Origin: Epiperipatus broadwayi
Lineage: Eukaryota > Onychophora > Udeonychophora > Euonychophora > Peripatidae
Direction of reading: 5' to 3'
Assembly: GCA_028023455.1 (NCBI GenBank)
Contig: JAQFVV010012992.1
Location: 188,001 to 252,000, forward strand
Length of the DNA: 64,000 bases
Shown: positions 48,170 through 59,083 of the stretch, one piece after another
Layout: the number at the start of each line of letters is the position of its first letter
Numbering within the stretch: position 1 is the first letter of the stretch
Position numbers and translations under genes: made by a program
The notes under the pieces: model-generated
The model's input: the letters and a program-made list of their open reading frames with translations, nothing else
What the model was told of the DNA's origin: nothing
The model's database searches: none

Positions 48170-48816
48170 GCCCCGACTGACCTATATAAACCCTCACTCA
48201 GAAATTTAACTACCTTCCCTTTACATGTGACTTGCCTGCCTTCATAATCCAAAGTGCATTTATATTTATGCAAAAAATCTGACCGTAACAAAATGTCGCA
48301 TATCAAATCTTTCATTATCAAAAAGACGTGCGGACAGCTTTCTCCATCAATTTTAATATCTAGCCATATTTGTTTGGACTCAATCTTGGCTTTTCGGTTA
48401 TTGGCCACTGTTACATGCACTGCTTTCAATGGTAGTGTAGGTATATCCAATTGTTCTTTCCCAATTCTGTGGTATTGTCTTTCTGCTATTACCGAAACCT
48501 GACTACCCAAATCCAAAAGGGCCTCCATCTCGATTTGATTCACTGTTGTGTGAATTTTGGGGCATGTCTGACATGCATAACCTGGGACTCTGTCTTCCCA
48601 TGAACACAATAAATTTCCTATTTCTCTTTTCTCTTGTCCATATCTTTTTCTTATTCCATGAATTCCTGTCTGCTCTCCCGACTTCAATCCTTGCTCATAA
48701 ATTTGCCTCATCTGTTTACTTACTTCTAACTGACTCAATAGTCTATCTACTACCTTCACTGTTTTCTCCCTCCTTATTTCAACATCCAGATTATTTCCTC
48801 TGGTAGATTTCTGCAC
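48136..48816 (-). pseudogene. Gypsy protease region with Gag C-terminal part
   Basis: The 226-codon piece starts within the end of Gag (QLEVSKQMRQIYEQGLKSG). It carries the retropepsin motif as ALLDLGSQVSVI and ends with the DILLRSDFLHKYKC block typical of these proteases. Most aspartic proteases have D-T/S-G; here the middle residue is Leu. I see no CCHC knuckle in this Gag; the only cysteines (CSWEDRVPGYACQTCP) do not fit the pattern. It overlaps the Gag piece upstream by about 40 bases in another frame, and the RT piece downstream likewise. Confidence 0.85.
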
Positions 48817-49202
48817 ACTATTCTTAGAATCTGTTTTTCAGAAAGTCTGCATGCTTCTAGTGTCTTTAGCGTGGCCACCTGTCTCCTGAAACAATGCACA
48901 TATTCTTCTCCACTATCTTCTTGAAACTTCTCTTTCATTAATTGTACTCTAATGTGCTCCTGCAGCTCTTCCCTCCAGAAGGCCTTCTTCAAACCCTTTT
49001 TATAATCTGGGAATGTCTGCAGCTGGTGTAAAAGTGAATTCCACCAAGCCTCAGCATATCATTCAAGGTGGTGGCATGCTATTATTACTTTATCTTTCTC
49101 TGGTATACCATGGATATCAAAATATCTTTGTAGGCTTTTAATATGCTCTATTGGCCACTCCCCCTTTTCCCCTCTGTACGTTTTTATTTTCACCCCTTCC
49201 AT
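48774..49202 (-). pseudogene. Gypsy Gag (capsid part), one nonsense codon
   Basis: Reading from an ATG at 49202, the frame gives MEGVKIKTYRGEKGEWPIEH, then RYFDIHGIPEKDKVIIACHH, a TGA stop near 49060, and AEAWWNSLLHQLQTFPDYKK. It continues as KAFWREELQEHI and YVHCFRRQVATLKTLEACRL. The AEAWW, EEYVHCFR and 'LP-EI' spacing is that of retrotransposon Gag capsid proteins, which form the virus-like particle. Apart from the TGA the frame is continuous. It ends NLPEEIIWMLK at 48774. Confidence 0.85.
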
Positions 49203-50020
49203 CTGACTCCCTTTTTAGATATTATATTACTATTTCTATATCAGACGCACCAGACCTGCTCTCCATCCTCGAAGTACTGTGCCCTCTGTCTAATTTTTCT
49301 ATCTAGCCCTTTTCAACCCTATTTCTTAATCTCTTTCTTTATATTTTTCACTGAGACGATTAGTATTTCCTTGTTACTTTGCCTATCAAACCAAAATATT
49401 AACTTGTTCAAGTGAATCCATAGATTTCTAGCACTAGCAGTATTTTATAATATGCCCTTTTATGAGTAAAACTTCCGCAAATATCAATCTCCCAATCGCA
49501 TACACATATATAAAACGGATCCAAAAAAAAATTCGTATGTATTGTTTAGATGTATATATATATACGAGTTCATCTATAACGTAGTCAATATACTGCTTTC
49601 TAAAATTGACCACTCTTAATTATATCAAATAAAAGTTTACGAAAGTTTTTTATTTATTCACTTTTGTAAATGTCAAAGCAGTTAAATGTTTAACACAATA
49701 AGAAAACTCTTAAACAGAAAATAAAACTCGCATATATAACATTATTTCTCTTAAGAGTCAAACAACAAAATTTTCATGGACAGTTCAATACATACATATA
49801 TATTAAAATATTAATTCGAATGCGATTTTGACTTAATTAATTTCCATACACAAAATAAAATTACCAGCAATAATTCGTCTACACAAGCTATATTTTATAG
49901 CTCTTATACTGTATTTTTTTCCTTTTTTTATATAAAAAACATATAAAGCAACTTCATAGTAGACTGTCTTATCTAACTTATATTCTATCCCCCTCCCCTA
50001 CTTTCCACTCTTCGAATGCT
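49203..50020 (-). other. 5' leader of element A
   Basis: This is the non-coding stretch between the primer-binding site and gag on the minus strand. It is AT-rich with a pyrimidine-rich (plus strand) patch before gag. The plus-strand frame 49143-49415 is antisense and spurious. Confidence 0.6.
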
Positions 50021-50037
50021 CCTTCGTTGGTGCGCCA
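50021..50037 (-). promoter_or_regulatory. Primer-binding site of element A
   Basis: One base after the 5' LTR end, the minus strand reads TGGCGCACCAACGAAGG. This fits the TGGCGC-start of tRNA-primed Gypsy elements and differs somewhat from the TGGCGCCCAACGTGGG of LTR-B. The exact tRNA is not determined. Confidence 0.75.
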
Positions 50038-50038
50038 T

Positions 50039-50071
50039 TGTAACCGTTTATTCCGGCATAAACACGTATAT
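50039..50071 (-). repeat. LTR-A 5' copy, first piece (33 bp)
   Basis: TGTAACCGTTTATTCCGGCA and following bases match the start of the 3' LTR at 43169. The match stops at TATAT, where the nested insertion begins. Confidence 0.92.
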
Positions 50072-52641
50072 TGTACCGGTATAAATCCACCACGCTTACT
50101 CATACACAGTACCCGAGTTCAAACCCAGTCCACGTTTAAGAATAAATTCCCAAAACGCCAACTGAATTCAAACCCAAACCCCGGCATGACCAACCGATGA
50201 TGACTTTACACCAGCACAGGGTTATCCCTTTTCTAGCTCAGCTTAGAACATGGACTAAATTCTTACAGTTAATGATATATATATTTATTAAACTCTAGAT
50301 ACTGGAACGGTCATTTATGTAACGTATATATTTAAGTTGCCAATACAGACAGTAAGTGGCTAAATAGACTTAGAGAGTAATAAGGTGGAGGACACAAAAA
50401 TTTAGATTAAATAAAGTGTTTAATAAGCAAAATATAAAGCATATAAATATAGTGTTAAATAAGACAAATAGAAAGCACACGAATATAATGTTATATAATA
50501 GAAATATACAGCATATAAATATAGTGTTATACAGTACGGTAAGACTTCATAAATCCTCTTGCATTTGGCTACTAGTCTTTAGTAAACGTTTTATTTAGTA
50601 AACAAACTTATGCCAATAGCTGGATAGTTAAATAATTGACAGGTGGTTAAGAGAATCAGAGTATTAGAGCATTGGAAAAAATATTTATCTAAAGATTTTT
50701 GTTTACTTATTTTATTTGAATAGGCTCGAGCCGAAACGTAGACGAACAGTGGAGATGGTTTTATATAAATACGACATAAGAGATAGGTGAACTGGTGGTT
50801 TTATATAAATACGACGTGGGAAATAGATGAACTGGTGGTTTTATATAAATACGACGTGGAAAATATATGAACTGGTGGTTGCCTATATTCAAGAGCCCTA
50901 CAGTAATCAATTGCGGTGCATTAACGGAATACCGGGCGGCTTGTTCTTTGACAAGGCTTAATGCCCCCAAGTAGTTCCGGGACACGACAACCAGCCGGGA
51001 TCATTTCGAACCCCGGTGATCCAAGAGATTACCGGGAAAGAAAAACTGCTTTCATTCCCCAATGGTAGAATGGCGAGACGCTAACTTCAGCGAAGGGAAG
51101 GCATTGCCACAGACGTGAAGGACGAATACTGGAAGCGGATTTTTAAAAGAAATTATATAAAACCTGGAAACTATTTGTCTGTTTCTACGCCACAGGCTGA
51201 GATCCTTATCCCAATAAAAACATAGCGAAATTAACTGACGGTGAGAACAAAGATTAGTTAAATTTACTCTGAAACTCTAACCCTCCGGGTTAACAGGCGG
51301 TAGCGATAGTATCAAATTATTCAGTGAATTATTTCTCATATTATACATAACATTAATGAACACTTTGAAACTATTATATATATATTTAATATTGAAACTT
51401 AGATTGTAATTTTATAACAACTTAACATAGAATAATAAAGCGACTTGACATTTATCAACTCGGAATGTGTAAGAATATTTAATTCAGAAAGTGGGATTAC
51501 TTTTAAAATAACTTGATCGTTATAGTACACTAGTTTACTATTGGCATCGTTTGTTTATGGAATAAGCAATACACAAAACAATATAAATGCATTCATTTAA
51601 ATGATTATTACGATTAATTACAAATGTTATAAATTATTTCTAAAGACTAGAGCAGAGGGTTAAAAAGAAAAGAAAATTTACTGACAGGTTAAATAATAGC
51701 ATTATAAATGATATAAAGACTTACATATGATTCACTTGATTAATAATATTAAGCACGGAAGAAAATTAAAGTTCGTGTAACAAAGTTCTCTTCTTTTTCA
51801 TCCAGCTTGGCTTGTAACGTAGGCGCGCATTTTTGAAAGTTATTTGTAAGGCATAGTAAATTTTGAGATTGGAAGTTGGAAATTCTGAAGTATATGAAAC
51901 ATGATCAAACAGCGGCACGAGGATCCATATTGGCGGGCAGAGATCAGCTCCTGGCAATTAGCCCATGAACATGGCGATTCACTGGTAAACTTCTTAATAA
52001 GATGTTTGAATTATTATTAACTGCTGTGTTGTCTCGAGACCACCTCTCTCAAACACGACCAAAGTTAGAATGTAAGTTTTTTCTAGAATTTGCCACTGCT
52101 GACCTTTCCGACTTGTTTTTGTTTTAGGCTCCGCCTACTTTCTCTAGCCTCTAGCGATGCAGCTTGACCAACAATCAATTATCTGTTTTTAGCAATCTTT
52201 TAATTTAATATGCCATTTTTAAATCGATACATTAATTACATATAAAATTCCTTACTAATTTTGACTACAACTTAATTGCTCTGAACATTTGTGCAATTAG
52301 ATTTTAATTAAAAACACTGATCAAAGGAATGTGATTTTTGATCAGTATTTTTAAACGACTTTATACAATTTTAAAACTAAAATTTAAAACAAATACGCCC
52401 GCACTGAAACTTTAAATTAAATGATATAAATCCGCAAACCACGCACACACAAATATTATTTCATGGTTTGCGACATTTATATACGGCATCTTTACACATT
52501 GACTGATAAACTATAAAATATATAATTAATTTTTATTATAAATTAAAATAGACAAAATCTCACTGCGGGCGAACAGTAGTTTGAATTACCGTACATGAAA
52601 ACACCTGAAACGAAGATCGGTTCTCCGATCTGTCTGTTTCA
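50072..52641 (-). repeat. LTR-B copy 1, full length (2570 bp)
   Basis: The minus-strand start is TGAAACAGACAGATCGG (52641) and the end is ATACCGGTACA (50072). It contains three 40-bp units (about 50759-50878) and three 36-bp units (about 50418-50525). It is the sub-type with GCTTGTTCTTTGAC. A 63-codon open frame (51766-51957) is conserved among copies but so is the surrounding DNA. Confidence 0.9.
50418..50530 (-). repeat. 36-bp tandem repeat inside LTR-B (three units)
   Basis: GTGTTAAATAAG and AGCATATAAATATA-type blocks recur every 36 bp, three times. As an open frame on the plus strand of this copy it encodes a 12-residue period (NKQNIKHINIVL and variants). The same repeat occurs at about 55790-55905 and 58610-58725 in inverted copies. 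Function unknown. Confidence 0.75.
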
Positions 52642-52779
52642 TTTCTTGTCACTTTATAAAAAAAACAACAAAAAAAAAATGATTATACATAATTTCTGAT
52701 TAACAGTTTTTCTCACTCATTTTTTTTTTTTTTACATAATTGATTTTTTTTTTTATGGATTTGACCTTGGAGAACAGTC
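52642..52779 (-). other. Remnant of element B internal region
   Basis: A/T-rich tract between copy 1 and copy 2. Adjacent to the LTR start the minus strand reads AAAGTGACAAGAAA, a possible but weak purine tract. It has no coding content. Confidence 0.5.
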
Positions 52780-54270
52780 TCAAGCTGCATCGCTAGAGGC
52801 TAGAGAAAGTAGGCGGAGCCTAAAACAAAAACAAGTCGGAAAGGTCAGCAGTGGCTACTTTAGAAAAAAACTTGCATTCTAACTTTGGTCGTGTTTGAGA
52901 GAGGTAGTCTCGAGACAACACAGCAGTTAATAATAATTCAAATATCTTATTAAGAAGTTTACCAGTGAATCGCCATGTTCATGGGCTAATTGCCAGGAGC
53001 TGATCTCTGCCCGCCAATATGGATCCTCGTGCCGCTGTTTGATCATGTTTCATATACTTCAGAATTTCCAACTTCCAATCTCAAAATTTACTATGCCTTA
53101 CAAATAACTTTCAAAAATGCGCGCCTACGTTACAAGCCAAGCTGGATGAAGAAAAAGAGAACTTTGTTACATGAACTTTAATTTTCTTCCGTGCTTAATA
53201 TTATTAATCAAGTGAATCATATGTAAGTCTTTATATCATTTATAGTGCTATTATTTAACCTGTCAGTAAATTTTCTTTTCTTTTTAACCCTCTGCTCTAG
53301 TCTTTAGAAATAATTTATAACCTTTGTAATTAATCGTAATAATCATTTAAATGAATGCATTTATATTGTTTTGTGTATTGCTTATTCCATAAACAAACGA
53401 TGCCAATAGTAAACTAGTGTACTATAACGATCAAGTTATTTTAAAAGTAATCCCACTTTCTGAATTAAATATTCTTTCACATTCCGAGTTAATAAATGTT
53501 AAGTCACTTTATTATTCTATGTTAAGTTGTTATAAAATTACAATCTAAGTTCAATATTAAATATATATATAATAGTTTCAAAGTGTTCATTAATGTTATG
53601 TATAATATGAGAAATAATTCACTGAATAATTTGATACTATCGCTACCGCCTGTTAACCCGGAGGGTTAGAGTTTCAGAGTAAATTTAACTAATCTTTGTT
53701 CTCACCGTCAGTTAATTTCGCTATGTTTTTATTGGGATAAGGATCTCAGCCTGTGGCGTAGAAACAGACAAATAGTTTCCAGGTTTTATATAATTTCTTT
53801 TAAAAAATCCGCTTCAAGTATTCGTCCTTCACGTCTGTGGCAATGCCTTCCCTTCGCTGAAGTTAGCGTCTCGCCATTCTACCATTGGGGAATGAAAGCA
53901 GTTTTTCTTTCCCGGTAATCTCTTGGATCACCGGGGTTCGAAATGACCCCGGCTGGTTGTCGTGTCCCGGAACTACTTGGGGGCATTAAGCCTTGTCAAA
54001 GTACAAGCCGCCCGGTATTCCGTTAATGCACCGCAATTGATTACTGTAGGGCTTTTGAATCCAGGCAACCACCAGTTCATCTATCTTTCATGTCGTAGTT
54101 ATATAAAACCACCAGTTCATTTATCTTCCATGTCGTATTTATATAAAACCACCAGTACATCTATCTCTTATGTCGTATTTATATAAAACCATCTCCACTG
54201 TTCGTCTACGTTCCGGCTCGAGCCTATTCTAATAAAATAAGTTAATAAAAATCTTTAGAGAAATATTTTT
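52780..54270 (+). repeat. LTR-B copy 2, partial, plus orientation
   Basis: It starts within the LTR at TCAAGCTGCATCGCTAGAGG and runs to AAATATTTTT, where it breaks before the 36-bp repeats. It has three 40-bp units (54068-54187). It is the sub-type with AAAGTACAAGCC and CTTCAAGTATTCG. Confidence 0.9.
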
Positions 54271-54278
54271 CTGAAGTG

Positions 54279-56248
54279 CAGGAGCTGATCTCTGCCCGCC
54301 AATATGGATCCTCGTGCCGCTGTTTGATCATGTTTCATATACTTCAGAATTTCCAACTTCCAATCTCTAAATTAGCTATGCCTTACAAATAACTTTCAAA
54401 AATGCGCGCCTACGTCACAAGCCAAGCAGGATGAAGAAAGAAGAGAACTTTGTTACACGAACTTTAATTTTCTTCCGTGCTTAATGTTATTAATCAAGTG
54501 AATCATATGTAAGTCTTTATACCATTTATAATGCTATTGTTTAATCTGTCAGTAAATTTTCTTTTCTTTTTTTTTTAACCCTCTGCTCTAGTCTTTAGAA
54601 ATAATTTATAACATTTGTAATTAATCGTAATAATCATTTAAATGAATGCATTTATATTGTTTTGTGTATTGCTTATTCCATAAACAAACGATGCCAATAG
54701 TAAACTAGTGTACTATAACGATCAAGTTATTTTAAAAGTAATCCCACTTTCTGAATTAAATATTTTTACACATTCCGAGTTGATAAATGTTAAGTCACTT
54801 TATTATTCTATGTTAAGTTGTTATAAAATTACAATCTAAGTTTCAATATTAAATATATATATAATAGTTTCAAAGTGTTCATTAATGTTATGTATAATAT
54901 GAGAAATAATTCACTGAATAATTTGATACTATCGCTACCGCCTGTTAACCCGGAGGGTTAGAGTTTCAGAGTAAATTTAACTAATCTTGGTTCTCACCGT
55001 CAGTTAATTTCGCTATGTTTTTATTGGGATAAGGATCTCAGCCTGTGGCGTAGAAACAGACAAATAGTTTCCAGGTTTTATATAATTTCTTTTAAAAAAA
55101 TCCGCTTCAAGTATTCGTCTTTCACGTCTGTGGCAATGCCGTCCCTTCGCTGAAGTTAGCGTCTCGCCATTCTACCATTGGGGAATGAAAGCAGTTTTTC
55201 TTTCCCGGTAATCTCTTGGATCACCGGGGTTCGAAATGATCCCGGCTGGTTGTCGTGTCTCGGAGCTACTTGGGGGCATTAAGCCTTGTCAAAGTACAAG
55301 CCGCCCGGTATTCCGTTAATGCACCGCAAGTGATTACTGTAGGGCTTTTGAATCCAGGCAACCACCAGTTCATCTATCTTCCATGTCGTAGTTATATAAA
55401 ACCACCAGTTCATTTATCTTCCATGTCGCATTTATATAAAACCACCAGTTCATCTATCTTCCATGTCGTATTTATATAAAACCACCAGTTCATTTATCTT
55501 CCATGTCGTATTTATATAAAACCACCAGTACATCTATCTCTTATGTCGTATTTATATAAAGCCATCTCCACTGTTCGTCTACGTTCCGGCTCGAGCCTAT
55601 TCAAATAAAATAAGTAAACAAAAATCTTTAGATAAATATTTTTTCCAATGCTCTAATACTCTGATTCTCTTAACCACCTGTCAATTATTTAACTACCCAG
55701 CTATTGGCATGAGTTTGTTCATTAAATAAAACGTTCACTAAAGACTAGTAGCCAAATACAAGAGGATTTATGAAGTCTTACCGTACTGTATAACACTATA
55801 TTTATATGCTGTATATTTCTGTTATATAACACTATATTCATGTGCTTTCTATTTGTCTTATTTAACACTATATTTATATGCTTTATATTTTGCTTATTAA
55901 ACACTTTATTTAATCTAAATTTTTGTGTCCTCCACCTTATTACTCTCTAAGTCTATTTAGCCACTTACTGTCTGTATTGGCAACTTAAATATATACGTTA
56001 CATAAATGACCGTCCCAGTATCTAGAGTCTAATAAACTTATATATCATTAACTGTAAGAATTTAGTCCATGTTCTAAGCTGAGCTAGAAAAGGGATAACC
56101 CCGTGCTGGTGTAAAGTCATCATCGGTTGGTCATGCCGGGGTTTGGGTTTGAATTCAGTTGGCGTTTTGGGAATTTATTCTTAAACGTGGACTGGGTTTG
56201 AACTCGGGTACTGTGTATGAGTAAGCGTGGTGGATTTATACCGGTACA
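54279..56248 (+). repeat. LTR-B copy 3, partial with 3' end, plus orientation
   Basis: It begins mid-LTR at CAGGAGCTGATCTCTGCC and runs to the LTR end CCGGTACA. It has five 40-bp units (55361-55560) where other copies have three. It is the same sub-type as copy 2. Confidence 0.9.
55361..55560 (+). repeat. 40-bp minisatellite inside LTR-B (five units)
   Basis: The unit contains ACCACCAGTTCATCTATCTT, CCATGTCGTA and TTTATATAAA. Copy number is five here and three in copies 1, 2 and 5. Located in the LTR interior, it is a rapidly changing marker of LTR lineages. Confidence 0.92.
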
Positions 56249-56278
56249 GTTATTATATTTTTGGCGCCCAACGTGGGC
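56249..56278 (+). promoter_or_regulatory. Leader and primer-binding site of element B
   Basis: GTTATTATATTTT is followed by TGGCGCCCAACGTGGGC (56262-56278), the classical primer-binding region directly after a Gypsy LTR. It marks copy 3 as a true 5' LTR end. The sequence then breaks into an inverted LTR fragment. Confidence 0.85.
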
Positions 56279-56496
56279 GCATTAACGGAATACCGGGCGG
56301 CTTGTACTTTGACAAGGCTTAATGCCCCCAAGTAGCTCCGGGACACGACAACCAGCCGGGATCATTTCGAACCCCGGTGATCCAAGAGATTACCGGGAAA
56401 GAAAAACTGCTTTCATTCCCCAATGGTAGAATGGCGAGACGCTAACTTCAGCGAAGGGAAGGCATTGCCACAGACGTAAAGGACGAATACTTGAAG
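56279..56496 (-). repeat. LTR-B copy 4, 218-bp fragment, minus orientation
   Basis: It matches an internal LTR-B stretch from GCATTAACGGAATACCGGGC to GAATACTTGAAGCGGA. It is the sub-type of copies 2 and 3. It is joined at one end to a primer-binding site and at the other to the first bases of copy 5. Confidence 0.88.
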
Positions 56497-59068
56497 CGGA
56501 ACAGACAGATCGGAGAACCGATCTTCGTTTCAGGTGTTTTCATGTACGGTAATTCAAACTACTGTTCGCCCGCAGTGAGATTTTGTCTATTTTAATTTAT
56601 AATAAAAATTAGTTATATATTTTATAGTTTATCAGTCAATGTGTAAAGATGCCGTATATAAATGTCGCAAACCATGAAATAATATTTGTGTGTGCGTGGT
56701 TTGCGGATTTATATCATTTAATTTAAAGTTTCAGTGCGGGCGTATTTGTTTTAAATTTTAGTTTTAAAATTGTATAAAGTCGTTTAAAAATACTGATCAA
56801 AAATCACATTCCTTTGATCAGTGTTTTTAATTAAAATCTAATTGCACAAATGTTCAGAGCAATTAAGTTGTAGTCAAAATTAGTAAGGAATTTTTATATG
56901 TAATTAATGTATCGATTTAAAAATGGCATATTAAATTAAAAGATTGCTAAAAACAGATAATTGATTGTTGGTCAAGCTGCATCGCTAGAGGCTAGAGAAA
57001 GTAGGCGGAGCCTAAAAACAAAAACAAGTCGGAAAGGTCAGCAGTGGCAAATTCTAGAAAAAACTTACATTCTAACTTTGGTCGTGTTTGAGAGAGGTAG
57101 TCTCGAGACAACACAGCAGTTAATAATAATTCAAATATCTTATTAAGAAGTTTACCAGTGAATCGCCATGTTCATGGGCTAATTGCCAGGAGCTGGTCTC
57201 TGCCCGCCAATATGGATCCTCGTGCCGCTGTTTGATCATGTTTCATATACTTCAGAATTTCCAACTTCCAATCTCAAAATTTACTATGCCTTACAAATAA
57301 CTTTCAAAAATGCGCGCCTACGTTACAAGCCAAGCTGGATGAAGAAGAAGAGAACTTTGTTACACGAACTTTAATTTTCTTCCGTGCTTAATATTATTAA
57401 TCAAGTGAATCATATGTAAGTCTTTATATCATTTATAATGCTATTATTTAACCTGTCAGTAAATTTTCTTTTCTTTTTAACCCTCTGCTCTAGTCTTTAG
57501 AAATAATTTATAACATTTGTAATTAATCGTAATAATCATTTAAATGAATGCATTTATATTGTTTTGTGTATTGCTTATTCCATAAACAAACGATGCCAAT
57601 AGTAAACTAGTGTACTATAACGATCAAGTTATTTTAAAAGTAATCCCACTTTCTGAATTAAATATTCTTACACATTCCGAGTTGATAAATGTCAAGTCAC
57701 TTTATTATTCTATGTTAAGTTGTTATAAAATTACAATCTAAGTTTCAATATTAAATATATATATAATAGTTTCAAAGTGTTCATAAATGTTATGTATAAT
57801 ATGAGAAATAATTCACTGAATAATTTGATACTATCGCTACCGCCTGTTAACCCGGAGGGTTAGAGTTTCAGAGTAAATTTAACTAATCTTTGTTCTCACC
57901 GTCAGTTAATTTCGCTATGTTTTTATTGGGATAAGGATCTCAGCCTGTGGCGTAGAAACAGACAAATAGTTTCCAGGTTTTATATAATTTCTTTTAAAAA
58001 TCCGCTTCCAGTATTCGTCCTTCACGTCTGTGGCAATGCCTTCCCTTCGCTGAAGTTAGCGTCTCGCCATTCTACCATTGGGGAATGAAAGCAGTTTTTC
58101 TTTCCCGGTAATCTCTTGGATCACCGGGGTTCGAAATGATCCCGGCTGGTTGTCGTGTCCCGGAACTACTTGGGGGCATTAAGCCTTGTCAAAGAACAAG
58201 CCGCCCGGTATTCCGTTAATGCACCGCAAGTGATTACTGTAGGGCTCTTGAATATAGGCAACCACCAGTTCATATATTTTCCACGTCGTATTTATATAAA
58301 ACCACCAGTTCATCTATTTCCCACGTCGTATTTATATAAAACCACCAGTTCACCTATCTCTTATGTCGTATTTATATAAAACCATCTCCACTGTTCGTCT
58401 ACGTTTCGGCTCGAGCCTATTCAAATAAAATAAGTAAACAAAAATCTTTAGATAAATATTTTTTCCAATGCTCTAATACTCTGATTCTCTTAACCACCTG
58501 TCAATTATTTAACTATCCAGCTATTGGCATAAGTTTGTTTACTAAATAAAACGTTGACTAAAGACTAGTAGCCAAATGCAAGAGGATTTATGAAGTCTTA
58601 CCGTACTGTATAACACTATATTTATATGCTGTATATTTCTATTATATAACATTATATTCGTGTGCTTTCTATTTGTCTTATTTAACACTATATTTATATG
58701 CTTTATATTTTGCTTATTAAACACTTTATTTAATCTAAATTTTTGTGTCCTCCACCTTATTACTCTCTAAGTCTATTTAGCCACTTACTGTCTGTATTGG
58801 CAACTTAAATATATACGTTACATAAATGACCGTTCCAGTATCTAGAGTTTAATAAATATATATATCATTAACTGTAAGAATTTAGTCCATGTTCTAAGCT
58901 GAGCTAGAAAAGGGATAACCCTGTGCTGGTGTAAAGTCATCATCGGTTGGTCATGCCGGGGTTTGGGTTTGAATTCAGTTGGCGTTTTGGGAATTTATTC
59001 TTAAACGTGGACTGGGTTTGAACTCGGGTACTGTGTATGAGTAAGCGTGGTGGATTTATACCGGTACA
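56497..59068 (+). repeat. LTR-B copy 5, full length, plus orientation
   Basis: It is complete except for the first few terminal bases (starts ACAGACAGATCGG) and ends CCGGTACA. It has three 40-bp units (58261-58380) and the 36-bp repeats (about 58610-58725). It carries the sub-type marks of copy 1, of which it is a near-identical inverted partner. Confidence 0.9.
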
Positions 59069-59083
59069 GTTATTATATTTTTG
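59069..59083 (+). other. Leader remnant after LTR-B copy 5
   Basis: GTTATTATATTTTTG is the same leader that follows copy 3, cut before the primer-binding site. Confidence 0.7.

Noticed and set aside
46061-48806. Several plus-strand ORFs (46061-46285, 46080-46454, 47993-48247, 48254-48502, 48546-48806)
   Set aside because: They are antisense shadows of the Gypsy protease, RT and RNase H pieces and show no domains.
50759-50878. Regular short repeats suggesting a CRISPR array
   Set aside because: Units are contiguous 40-bp tandem copies without distinct spacers, inside an LTR of a eukaryotic retrotransposon.
51766-51957. 63-codon ORF conserved in several LTR-B copies
   Set aside because: The DNA around it is equally conserved because the copies are young; there is no sign of selection on the protein and no domain.
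53962-54186. 74-codon ORFs starting MSRNYLGALSLVK in four LTR-B copies
   Set aside because: They run into the 40-bp minisatellite, whose unit is not a multiple of three, and carry no domain; they are part of the LTR.
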